The notes beneath the pieces were generated by a model. The model did no database searches. It worked only from the letters and a program-made list of their open reading frames with translations, and was not told where the DNA came from. A program made the translations under genes and the position numbers. Below, in pieces: positions 44,411-53,628 of a DNA stretch of 64,000 nt; the first letter of the stretch is position 1, and every line of letters starts with the position of its first letter. This DNA is from UKL13-3 sp040387195 (lineage in GTDB: Bacteria; Bacteroidota; Bacteroidia; UKL13-3). The DNA is taken from NCBI GenBank assembly GCA_040387195.1, contig JAZKEF010000006.1, forward strand, positions 62,001-126,000, written 5' to 3'.

Positions 44411-47400
44411 TTATTCCTTGGTGAACTTCTCGCGGAATACATTTCCGGTTTCATCGGTATACTCTACAATATACACACCGGTATGCAGGCTGCTTACATC
44501 AAGATTGTATATTGCCATGCCTCCTTTGTTTGACAGAACTGTTTTACCTGTTATATCAATGATGCTGATATTGCTTAATACGTTATCGTGCTCAATCGTA
44601 AGTGTTTCTTTTGCCGGTATCGGATACAATCTGGCACCTGCAACTTCTTCCATCATTACATATTCTACTTGCGAATAGGTGAATGTTCCGTCATGATCCA
44701 CTTGTTTGAGGCGGTAATAATTGCTGCGCATCGGGTGCGCATCCATGGCTGTATAGTTTACCAGCTTATTGGTATTACCACCTGCAGCTATAGTAGCTAT
44801 GGTGTTGTACCGTTTACCATCTGCCGAACGCTCCACGTCAAATTGTTTGCTATTTATTTCCTGTGCAGTGCTCCAGTTCAACCTCACTTGTTTGTTGTTG
44901 GTTTTACGCGCACTGAACTGCAACAGTTTTACCGGTAATGAAGCATTATTGCTTATCACAATGTAAAACCTGTTTAAGCCTGTACTGGCCGGCACACCAC
45001 CCACAATACTGAACGGATAGGTGCTTGTGGTTTTAAGGTCAGTTACTGTTGAGAGGTAAGTATCGAATAAGTATACATGTTCGGCTACCGCTATCTGGCT
45101 GCCGTTGGTGAATAATAGATTGTAGGCTCCGTTTGCTCCGCTTACATTCAGCTTAATGGTATCATTTACCAATGTTGGCGGACGCACACTTAAATCGAGG
45201 TGGATATTATCATCTCCGTATATGCCTAGCGTTACTGTACCCGCCAGTTTGCGGATATCAAAATCATCATAACTCACAGTTGATCCTGCCATGTATTTTA
45301 CAGTAGCATCATCATACGTTATGGAATCATAAAACAAGCGGATACGGAAATTTTCACCTTCACCGGTTTTGAAGATGCCCAGCGGTGCACTTGTAATTTT
45401 GTACTGCTCTTTAAAGGTTAAGTTTGGCACCCCGGTATTGTTTGCCTTCACCCAAAAACTGGCTCCACCGGGAATGATTCCGCTGGTTAAACTACCTGCA
45501 TCGGCAAATGCATTGTAGGAAACATATCCTCCGCTTTGTCCGCTCAGGGTCCATACTACGGGTTGAATATTTGCGTGCGTGGTTGAATCATCATAGTGTG
45601 CATTCCAGTTATACCCGCATGCAAATGGATTAGACACCATGTTCCAACCGTCATTGTTTGCATCATAAACCGTTCCTCCCGAACCCGAGTTGGTAAGCGA
45701 AACCGGAATAGCAATATTTCCCTGATTAGGTACTCCCACCAAATCCATCGTCACTGCATTTTGATCACCCACTGCACCTGTTAACCTGCCCGGGTCACTT
45801 CTATCACCACGTACAAAAACGCGGTATCCTCTACCTACAGTTAATGCATTGCTGGTATTGGTTGCGGCTGTCCATCCGGTGTTTAAGTTTCCTGATATCA
45901 TGGTTTCATCATACCAGTAAACACTTGGTGCGTTTGTAGTAGTAGCATCAAAACCGTTACCTGCTCCGCCTGCCCCCGTTACATATACTTCAGTTTGCCA
46001 ATCGGCCAGTGTTGTTGATTGAACTGTGCTTCCCATAAACCTGTACCTGCGCGCCACAGCAGGAATGAACCGTTGTATATTCACATTGCCTGTAATATAA
46101 GAACAGGTGGTACATCCCCCGCTTGCAATAGTTGCCGTGCCCGATCCATCCGAGATCAGGAATAGGTTTCCACCTGCCGCAAGTTCTCCGGTAGTAGGTG
46201 TGATGGTTCCGGTGATGTGAAGATTATTGCCAATTGTAATTGCATTTCCTCCCGTAGCACTTGTACGGTTGTATGTTAAGTTCACAATCCTGTTGGTAAT
46301 ACCTGATGATGATTGATCGAAGAAAATACTGGAACCGAGTGCCCCACTTCCGCCAACAACAAGAGAGGATGAACCATTGGCACTAAATGCATTGGATCCA
46401 CTCATGGCTGCGAGTGTTCCGTTGATGGTTACAATATTGGAGCCTAAACCCAAATGAACGCTTGATAAGGTTAACAATCCGCTGGTGGTAATATTACCTG
46501 TTGCTGTTTTAGTACCACTGTTGCCACAGGTTAAATTGTTGAACGTTGCGGCACCAATACTTTGTGTTCCGGCCCTGTTAAAATTTACTGTTCCGCTATT
46601 ATGTGTAAAGGTTCCGCTATTGGCAAAATTTCCGTTAAGGGTAAGTGTGTTTGAGGTAGAAACAAATGTACCCGCATTAATCGTAACATCATTTACAGAT
46701 AATGCCTGACTGCCAAAACTCAATGTTCCCGATCCTGCCTTGGTAATGTTTTGTGCGCTGTTGTTAATCACGCCACCGATGGTGAGAGTTCCTGCACTCA
46801 CCGTAAACTGGCGGCTCCCGCTCATGGTTACCGCACCTGTTCCCAGGTTAAGGTTACGCGGAATGCTGCCGGTGTATGTAAAATCTCCGTTGAGTGATAG
46901 CGTGTAATTATTGGTGGTAATATCTGCACCCGATGTATTATCGATACTTCCGCCTGCAATAATAAATGCACCTGATGCACCCAGTGCCGCTGCGTTATTG
47001 ATGTTGAGTGTTCCGGCATTTAAGGTTGTTCCTCCGGTATAAGTATTGGCTGTTGAAAGTGTAAGTGCTCCCGAACCATTTTTAACCAACGCTACAGATG
47101 TGGCACTTCCGTTGTTAATGCTTCCCGACCAGGTAGTATTGCTGTTATCTCCGCCCGCTGTTAACGTAAGAGTTCCCGTAAACGAACTTGATACAGTTCC
47201 TGTGCCGGCAAGTGAACCTACCGTTTCATTGTAGCCAAACAGATCAAGTGTTCCGCCCACTGTTAATGCACTTGCATCGGGAATCACTCCGGGTATACCT
47301 AATCTCAGAATTCCGGATGAGACTGTTGTTGCTCCTCCGTAAGTATTCGCGCCTGCTATCACCAATACGCCACTACCACTATAGGTGAGTGATGAAGCCG

Positions 47401-50400
47401 TTGCCGTACCACCATTTGAAATAATTCCACTGATGGTCACATTACCCGTTCCATTGATTGTTGCATTGTAACTTGTACTCGAATTGGACAAGGCATAAGA
47501 ACCCAACGTAAAATTATGGCCCGCCCCATTCACGGTTGTGGTTTGTGTTCCGGCAAACCCATTGGTCATTTGTCCGCCAAAGGTTAATGTTCTGTTTGTT
47601 CCGCTTATGGTAATCGTTCTGCTTGTTGCTGTATTCGTAATGGCACCCGTTCCAAAATTTAAGTTCTGCGTTCCTGCAAAAGCAAAATTTGCTCCTATCG
47701 TAATGGCATTGTTCGTACTTAATGTAATGGCACCTCCGGTTGTATTATCGATGGTTCCACCGTTGATCACGAATGCACCGCTGCCAATTGCCGAAGTACT
47801 GTTGATGTTGAGCTGACCTAAATTTAATGTAGTGGTTCCCGAATACGAATTTGCATTCGATAAAGTCCAGGTACCTGCTCCGTTTTTGTTAAGAGCAGTG
47901 GGTGTTGAAATAATTCCCGACATGGTTCCAACCGCAGTAGATGCGCCATCAAGGTTTAAAGCAAAAGCACCTGTTGCAACCGTTCCGCTGCAGGTTAAAT
48001 TACCCGAAGTGGTTGCTGTAATTGTTGCTGCTGCACCTAAAGTTATATCACCACTATAAGAAGCTGTTGCGCCTGTATTGGTTAACGCTCCTGCCGGAGA
48101 TGCTGTTAGGCCGGCTCCATTGAGTGTTAATCCTTCGGCAGTACCAAGTGTAAACCCATTGAGATCCAAAACCGCTCCGGTGTTCACTGTTGTTCCGGTT
48201 CCTGTTGTACCAAGTGGTGTATTAGTAGCACCACCTGCTGAACCCAATCGGAGTGTTCCCGCGTTAACGGTAGTGGCTCCGGAATAACTGCTGGCAACAT
48301 TTGAAAGCGTCCAGATTCCTGTTCCTTCTTTTACGATGGTGCTTGTTCCCGACCGAACTCCTGAATACGTTCCGGTTCCATCACCATCAAGTGTTAATGG
48401 AAAATCACCACTTATTCCACCGCTCAACGTGAGGGTTCCGGATGTTGTTGTTTCAATGCTCGCTCCCGGAGAAACCAATACAATGTTGCCACTGTAGGAG
48501 GCATTGCCTCCGGTGTTGGTTAAGGCCCCTCCTCCGGAAACACCTGTTCCTGCCATACTCGTTATTCCTTCTGCAGTACCCAGTATAAATCCATTTAAAT
48601 CAAGTGCTCCACCCGATGCAATTGTTGTTCCTCCGGCTGTTGTACCCAATGGAGTATTGGTAGCACCACCTGCTGAGCCTAATTTGAGCGTTCCTAATGT
48701 TATGGTGGTTGCTCCACTGTAAGTGCTTGCTACATTGGAAAGTGTCCAGTCGCCACTTCCCTCTTTTACAATAGTGCTGGTTCCCGATCGCACTCCCGAA
48801 TAGGTTCCGGTTCCATCACCATCAAGTGTTAATGGGAAGGCACCACTTATGGCACTACTCAAAGTGAGTGTGCCTGATGTTGTTGTTTTAACACTGGCTC
48901 CCGGTGTAACCAATACAATTGCTCCACTATATGCTGCATCGACTCCCGTGTTGGTTATTGCTCCTCCTCCCGAAACTCCCGTTCCTGCCATACTCGTTAT
49001 TCCTTCAGCGGTGCCAAGGGTAAATCCATTTAAGTCAAGTGCTCCGCCCGCTGCTATTGTCGTACCTCCCACTGTTGTACCCAATGGTGTATTAGTTGCC
49101 CCGCCATTTGCACCAAGTTTAATCGTTCCGGTAGTGATTGTTGTTACACCTGAATAGGTATTATCGTTGGAGAGCGTCCAGGTATTCCCATTATTTTTAG
49201 TAATACCACCACTTCCTGATCGTATCCCCGTGTAATTTACATCTCCCGTTCCACCAATAATTAGAAGTACATTACCCGATATATTTCCACTGTATACTGC
49301 ACTGGCACCAGTGTTTATTATTGAAGCATTACTACCAGTGAGAGTAATTGCTTCTGCTGTGCTTAAAGTAATTCCATTTAAATCTAGAATTCCTGCAGCA
49401 GCAATGGACGTAGCTGCACCTGTTGTGCCCAGCGGACTATTTGTTCCATTTCCCGCTGTTCCCAGCTTCAATGTACCCAAAGTAATTGTTGTGGCTCCGG
49501 TATGTGAGTTAGCCCCGGAAAGAGTCCAAGTGCTTCCATCGTTAATCACAATTGTTGCACTACCATTTCCCGAACGAACTCCGGACAATTCACCTGAACC
49601 GGTACCACGTAATGTTAGTGCAAAATCACCCGATATATTTCCGGTAAGAGTAAGTGCTCCTGTTGCTGCATCAGCTTCAATAGTGGCTGCTGCGGTCAGT
49701 GTTATATCACCAGCAAAACCAGCATCTGCTACTCCCGTATTAGTTAAAGCACCAACAGAAGAAAGACCAATTCCATTAAGAGAAAGAGCTTCGGTTGCAG
49801 ATCCGGTGAGTGAAAATCCATTTAAATCCAGAGTTTCCCCGGATGTTACAGTTGTACCCCCAACATTTGATCCAAGTGGTCCTGATGTAGCTGAAGAGGA
49901 GGATATACCTAACTTCACAGATCCCTGATTAATAGCTGTTGTCCCATCATAGGTATTCGCACCGGCAAGTGTCAATGCTCCTGTACCCGACTTTATTATT
50001 CCATTTGCACCCTCAATAACAGCACTAATCGTAACTGCATTTGGCGTTGTACCGGTTGCAATCGTTCTATCAGCTCCACCTAGGTTCAATATTCCTGTTA
50101 TAGATGCCGCAGTGCCGGTAGTTGTTATAGTTCCGCCCAAAGTTAACGTACCTGAACCGGTTGCAACGAGTCCACCTGTTGTTGCACCATTCACATTTAA
50201 TGCACCAATTGTTTCATTGAATCCATTTAAATTATATACTGCCCCATCACTTACTGTTACTGTGTTATTCGAGACCGCATTCGAGGCTCCATTCATGAGT
50301 GTTCCAGCAGTAACAGAATTTGTTCCACTATAGGTATTTGCTCCTGAAAGCATTAGAGTTCCGGCTCCTTGTTTTATGATGTTAAACGCTCCACTCAGGA

Positions 50401-50893
50401 TCCCACTAATCTCTAGGTCAGGATCAGCCGTTGCATCATCATTTATTGTGAAAGTCTCACTTTGAAGGATTGCAAGATTGCAGGAAATCGCAGCGGGAGT
50501 GGGTTCATTTGAATTAACAGTCATAGTTGCGCCATCAAGCCTTAATGTTCCGGTTCCACTGATGGACGCTCCTGTTTCCATGACCAATAATCCAATTGTA
50601 ATAGTGCCTGCTCCAATATCCGGCTGATTAGTTGGCGTTGCAGCAATGGTTATAATACTTCCATTATCTGTGTTAGGAACACCATTGTTCCAATTTCCTG
50701 AAATTGTCCAATCTGAGCTTGTACCTCCTGTCCAAGTTGTGTTTACCGCCCCGGCTTTAGCTTCAAATACACTACTCATTACCAAACACACACTAAAAAT
50801 TAGCACTCGTGACAAGAGGCCTAACGCAAAAGTATTTTTCTGCCGTTTTCCTGTGAAGGCTGATATTTTATATGTGTTTAAATGTTTTAACAT
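44411..50893 (-). CDS. T9SS-secreted protein with autotransporter-type beta-strand repeats (2,160 aa)
   Basis: An N-terminal signal sequence ends near residue 48 (VFEAKA|GAV). A G8-like opening (TWTGGTSSDWTISGNW) follows. The passenger (about 60-1590) consists of autotransporter-associated beta-strand repeats (GANTYSGxTTIxxGTLKLG, PATR type), including a tandem 145-residue block copied about five times (around 315-975). C1594 and C1597 open the shared C-terminal cassette of 567 residues (GGCTTCSYITG ... FREKFTKE), with VFVRGDRS, NDGWNMVSNPF, an Fn3-like domain and the type-A T9SS sorting domain. Such repeats form parallel beta-helices in autotransporters, here delivered by T9SS. The gene begins 18 bp after the stop of the spermidine-synthase-like gene and probably shares its transcript. 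Confidence 0.93.
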   Translation of the reverse strand: MLKHLNTYKISAFTGKRQKNTFALGLLSRVLIFSVCLVMSSVFEAKAGAVNTTWTGGTSSDWTISGNWNNGVPNTDNGSIITIAATPTNQPDIGAGTITIGLLVMETGASISGTGTLRLDGATMTVNSNEPTPAAISCNLAILQSETFTINDDATADPDLEISGILSGAFNIIKQGAGTLMLSGANTYSGTNSVTAGTLMNGASNAVSNNTVTVSDGAVYNLNGFNETIGALNVNGATTGGLVATGSGTLTLGGTITTTGTAASITGILNLGGADRTIATGTTPNAVTISAVIEGANGIIKSGTGALTLAGANTYDGTTAINQGSVKLGISSSSATSGPLGSNVGGTTVTSGETLDLNGFSLTGSATEALSLNGIGLSSVGALTNTGVADAGFAGDITLTAAATIEADAATGALTLTGNISGDFALTLRGTGSGELSGVRSGNGSATIVINDGSTWTLSGANSHTGATTITLGTLKLGTAGNGTNSPLGTTGAATSIAAAGILDLNGITLSTAEAITLTGSNASIINTGASAVYSGNISGNVLLIIGGTGDVNYTGIRSGSGGITKNNGNTWTLSNDNTYSGVTTITTGTIKLGANGGATNTPLGTTVGGTTIAAGGALDLNGFTLGTAEGITSMAGTGVSGGGAITNTGVDAAYSGAIVLVTPGASVKTTTSGTLTLSSAISGAFPLTLDGDGTGTYSGVRSGTSTIVKEGSGDWTLSNVASTYSGATTITLGTLKLGSAGGATNTPLGTTAGGTTIASGGALDLNGFILGTAEGITSMAGTGVSGGGALTNTGGNASYSGNIVLVSPGASIETTTSGTLTLSGGISGDFPLTLDGDGTGTYSGVRSGTSTIVKEGTGIWTLSNVASSYSGATTVNAGTLRLGSAGGATNTPLGTTGTGTTVNTGAVLDLNGFTLGTAEGLTLNGAGLTASPAGALTNTGATASYSGDITLGAAATITATTSGNLTCSGTVATGAFALNLDGASTAVGTMSGIISTPTALNKNGAGTWTLSNANSYSGTTTLNLGQLNINSTSAIGSGAFVINGGTIDNTTGGAITLSTNNAITIGANFAFAGTQNLNFGTGAITNTATSRTITISGTNRTLTFGGQMTNGFAGTQTTTVNGAGHNFTLGSYALSNSSTSYNATINGTGNVTISGIISNGGTATASSLTYSGSGVLVIAGANTYGGATTVSSGILRLGIPGVIPDASALTVGGTLDLFGYNETVGSLAGTGTVSSSFTGTLTLTAGGDNSNTTWSGSINNGSATSVALVKNGSGALTLSTANTYTGGTTLNAGTLNINNAAALGASGAFIIAGGSIDNTSGADITTNNYTLSLNGDFTYTGSIPRNLNLGTGAVTMSGSRQFTVSAGTLTIGGVINNSAQNITKAGSGTLSFGSQALSVNDVTINAGTFVSTSNTLTLNGNFANSGTFTHNSGTVNFNRAGTQSIGAATFNNLTCGNSGTKTATGNITTSGLLTLSSVHLGLGSNIVTINGTLAAMSGSNAFSANGSSSLVVGGSGALGSSIFFDQSSSGITNRIVNLTYNRTSATGGNAITIGNNLHITGTITPTTGELAAGGNLFLISDGSGTATIASGGCTTCSYITGNVNIQRFIPAVARRYRFMGSTVQSTTLADWQTEVYVTGAGGAGNGFDATTTNAPSVYWYDETMISGNLNTGWTAATNTSNALTVGRGYRVFVRGDRSDPGRLTGAVGDQNAVTMDLVGVPNQGNIAIPVSLTNSGSGGTVYDANNDGWNMVSNPFACGYNWNAHYDDSTTHANIQPVVWTLSGQSGGYVSYNAFADAGSLTSGIIPGGASFWVKANNTGVPNLTFKEQYKITSAPLGIFKTGEGENFRIRLFYDSITYDDATVKYMAGSTVSYDDFDIRKLAGTVTLGIYGDDNIHLDLSVRPPTLVNDTIKLNVSGANGAYNLLFTNGSQIAVAEHVYLFDTYLSTVTDLKTTSTYPFSIVGGVPASTGLNRFYIVISNNASLPVKLLQFSARKTNNKQVRLNWSTAQEINSKQFDVERSADGKRYNTIATIAAGGNTNKLVNYTAMDAHPMRSNYYRLKQVDHDGTFTYSQVEYVMMEEVAGARLYPIPAKETLTIEHDNVLSNISIIDITGKTVLSNKGGMAIYNLDVSSLHTGVYIVEYTDETGNVFREKFTKE
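48000..49950 (-). repeat. In-frame tandem repeat of 435 bp inside the 2,160-aa gene
   Basis: Adjacent units are offset by exactly 435 bp (145 codons); for example a 32-bp string beginning GTTCCGGTTCCATCACC starts at 48369 and again at 48804. Unit identity looks about 80% between central copies and lower at the edges. Confidence 0.75.
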
Positions 50894-50911
50894 TCTCGTC
50901 CTACATACGTT

Positions 50912-53158
50912 TTATTTGAAAAGAGGGATTCCCTCGCCCTTAAAAAATTGTGTCAAACCATGATTATATTGATCTCGCCAAATAATACCAGCCTCAATAT
51001 TCAATTTATCTAGTATTGGTTTATCATCTAAAAACATCATTCCCTGTGTTTGCATTCGAGGATTTTCAAATAATGAATCCATCCTTACTTCTTGTCCCCT
51101 AAAACGAAGTGGGTTTCTCACCTCTTTATTGTCATAAAGTTGTTGCATTCCAATGAACAAAATGTTACGTTGTGTTTCATCGCCCGGTGTTGGTAAGAGA
51201 TATACTTCAAAACCGGCAGCCTTGAGTGTTGCATACACCCCTCTACCACCTGCTCCCGTTTCTCCCTTCAAAAATCCGTTGAAATTAACCACTATCATGC
51301 CTCCCTTTGTCAGTAATGATTTGGCTCGCATAAAACATTCCAGACTCAAAACATGGGATGGTAATACATCTCCTTTAAACACATCAAAAAATACAACATC
51401 ATATGACTCAGATGTTGTTTCCAGATAATGCCGGGCATCGTCAACTACAACATTTACTGCAGGATCTAAAGCAAAATATTTGTGGGCAATCGTTGTAATG
51501 CGTTCATCTAATTCTACAGCATCAACCTTTAGTTCCAGTTGCTTTACCATTGCATTTGCCAGCGAACCACCTCCCAATCCAAGTAATAGTGCTTTCCCAT
51601 TTTGAGGTACCCTGCTGCATACCGATGCAGCAAATGGAATATATGGCCAATTCGATTGTCCGGTTCTTTCGTCTATGCTAGTCTGACCCATCCGGTTCAC
51701 AAACAACATCCTGTCATTCCGTGGGTCGCCTTTGCCGTTTTTAAAAACATCCGCAACAATCACCTGCCCGAGGATACCTTCCGAAAAATGCAATACATGG
51801 ACATCGGGTGATGCAACAACACGGTTCCGTTGCGAGAGCGATACCGCCATAAACAACAAGAACAAGAGCGAAATATATTTTTGTTGTACAATCAACCTCC
51901 AGAATGAAATGATTCCAACCAATCCTCCGATAATAAGGGAAGGTCCTGTTAAGCCGTATTGCGGAATGATGAAAAATCCCAGCAGAAACAATGCAACAAT
52001 ACCGGCAACCGATGATAAGGTAAATACCCTGCCGGTTACTTGTCCGGAGTATGCACTATCTTTCGAAAAATAACGGATCACGAATGTCGGCACCATACCC
52101 AGCAATACCAGTGGTGGAACAATTAACCACACACTTACAATCAGTAACGCTGTTTGAAGTGATTCGTTTTGCAAAGCATTTGTAAGGTATTGGGCCGAAA
52201 AATGCATGCTCATTAAAAACACCGCAGCACTCAGTAAAATCCAATGCAGTGTATTCAATCCAAGATGTTTATCGGCAATTTTTCCTCCGGCAAAATACCC
52301 TATTGCTAAACTGATGAGTGTTAAACCAATTACAGTAGCCCACACAAACAATGATGCTCCGAAATAGGGAGCCAACATGCGTGCGGCCAACAATTCAACA
52401 GCCATCACAGCTCCACCTTCCACCGCTGCATACAGGTACACGGAACGATGCACTGCACCAACTGATGTGTCTTTAACTTGTTTAGGAGAGGCGGCTACGT
52501 TGGTTACATCTGTTTCCGGTAGTTGAATATTGGTGCTTAACACAAGCACGGCATGAATGATTGGCAAACAAAACAGAGCAAGTGCTACTATACGTGAGGT
52601 TACCGAGAGTCCGATCTCGGGGATGGCATAAAACCCTAACAGGAAAGTAGCCAATACACCTCCCAGTGTTGAAATAAAATATACGTTTCCGGCAACATTG
52701 CTTTTTGATTTGGTGGAGGCTGAAAGCAATCCCACGGCCATCGGACCTACCATACCAAAACATACCATGGGAGGTACGAGCAATACGATGCTTGCCACTA
52801 AAATTCCAGGCAATAAGGGTAAACCCGAAGTGATGGAAATAACTATTGATGCTATTTGCGGGAGCAAAAGCACCCAAACTGCTGCAACACTGATAACGGG
52901 CAATAACAAAGAAGAGGAAGTTGTTTTACCGGAGTATTTTCCTCCTGCTGCGTAACCCAGCGAGAGACCTAAAACTGTAATGCTGAGTACTGTTGTCCAT
53001 ACATACAATGAACTGCCATAAAAAGGAGCAAGCAGTTTGGCTCCCATCAATTCCACAGCCATTAAGGAGGCGCCCTCAATAAACAATAACAGTGTTGCAA
53101 AACCGGTTAAGCCCGGTTGTAAATAATGTACATTCAGTATGTTGGACAGGGTTTTCAC
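50912..53158 (-). CDS. Fused membrane/spermidine-synthase-like protein with duplicated membrane module
   Basis: A 748-aa protein with two homologous membrane modules (about residues 15-210 and 235-450), each beginning EGASLMAVELMGAKLLAPFYG / EGGAVMAVELLAARMLAPYFG and ending LGYAAGGK / IGYFAGGK. A soluble methyltransferase-fold domain (about 465-700) resembles spermidine synthase: LLLGLGGGSLANAM (about 525-538), VDAVELDERI, VVVDDARHYL and VFFDVFKGDVLPSHVLS. This is the fused MFS/spermidine-synthase arrangement; whether it makes a polyamine is not known, and the substrate-binding residues are only partly matched. The start is GTG at 53158. It ends 18 bp before the 2,160-aa surface-protein gene, so the two probably form an operon. 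Confidence 0.88.
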   Translation of the reverse strand: MKTLSNILNVHYLQPGLTGFATLLLFIEGASLMAVELMGAKLLAPFYGSSLYVWTTVLSITVLGLSLGYAAGGKYSGKTTSSSLLLPVISVAAVWVLLLPQIASIVISITSGLPLLPGILVASIVLLVPPMVCFGMVGPMAVGLLSASTKSKSNVAGNVYFISTLGGVLATFLLGFYAIPEIGLSVTSRIVALALFCLPIIHAVLVLSTNIQLPETDVTNVAASPKQVKDTSVGAVHRSVYLYAAVEGGAVMAVELLAARMLAPYFGASLFVWATVIGLTLISLAIGYFAGGKIADKHLGLNTLHWILLSAAVFLMSMHFSAQYLTNALQNESLQTALLIVSVWLIVPPLVLLGMVPTFVIRYFSKDSAYSGQVTGRVFTLSSVAGIVALFLLGFFIIPQYGLTGPSLIIGGLVGIISFWRLIVQQKYISLLFLLFMAVSLSQRNRVVASPDVHVLHFSEGILGQVIVADVFKNGKGDPRNDRMLFVNRMGQTSIDERTGQSNWPYIPFAASVCSRVPQNGKALLLGLGGGSLANAMVKQLELKVDAVELDERITTIAHKYFALDPAVNVVVDDARHYLETTSESYDVVFFDVFKGDVLPSHVLSLECFMRAKSLLTKGGMIVVNFNGFLKGETGAGGRGVYATLKAAGFEVYLLPTPGDETQRNILFIGMQQLYDNKEVRNPLRFRGQEVRMDSLFENPRMQTQGMMFLDDKPILDKLNIEAGIIWRDQYNHGLTQFFKGEGIPLFK

Positions 53159-53628
53159 ACGCGTAATTTAGCGCCCCAGCTCCGTTGTTAGGATTCAATT
53201 GGCTCAGCCGTTCTTTTGTTGTATAAACAACCATCCTTGCCTATTGAATAGCAAAAACAAGCTATTTCGCTGATTTTTAGGCAATATAAATAATTGCACC
53301 AACAAACACCCATTTATTGATGGTTTTATACCACTAACCCTAAGTTATCGCGCCCATCGAAGTGAGCGGCAGTTTACTGTAACATTCCCAGTGTGTTGAC
53401 TGAAAATGGATGGTGCCCGACTGAACGGGTTGTCAGATTCTTATATTTCGTCTCTCTATTTTTCTTCAACTCATTTGAATATAGTGTTCGTAAGAAGGTT
53501 ATGAACCTAAACCGGTTCACCTCCGCAATGTCAAATTCACCGTGAAAAGTCTTCCGAATCTTTTTTCCCGCTGATCTCGCAGATAACGCTGATCTTTTCT
53601 GCGTGATCCGAGAGAAACCTCAGTCTTT
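53159..53628. other. Intergenic region between two giant-protein loci
   Basis: About 470 bp of mostly AT-rich DNA downstream of the last giant gene and upstream of the spermidine-synthase-like gene. It holds copy 2 of a dispersed repeat at 53540-53604 and presumably the promoter of the gene starting at 53158. No other structure or ORF was supported. Confidence 0.6.
53540..53604 (-). repeat. Dispersed repeat, copy 2
   Basis: The reverse-strand counterpart of 44261-44327, about 80% identical over 65 bp, including the ACGCAGAAAA, GATCAGCGGGAAAAAA and GACTTTTCAC blocks. It starts 25 bp past the stop of the last giant gene. Confidence 0.7.

Noticed and set aside
47900..50000. CRISPR-like array from regular repeats
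   Set aside because: The period is 435 bp, in frame with a coding sequence, and the units encode beta-strand repeats; there are no short identical repeats with unique spacers.
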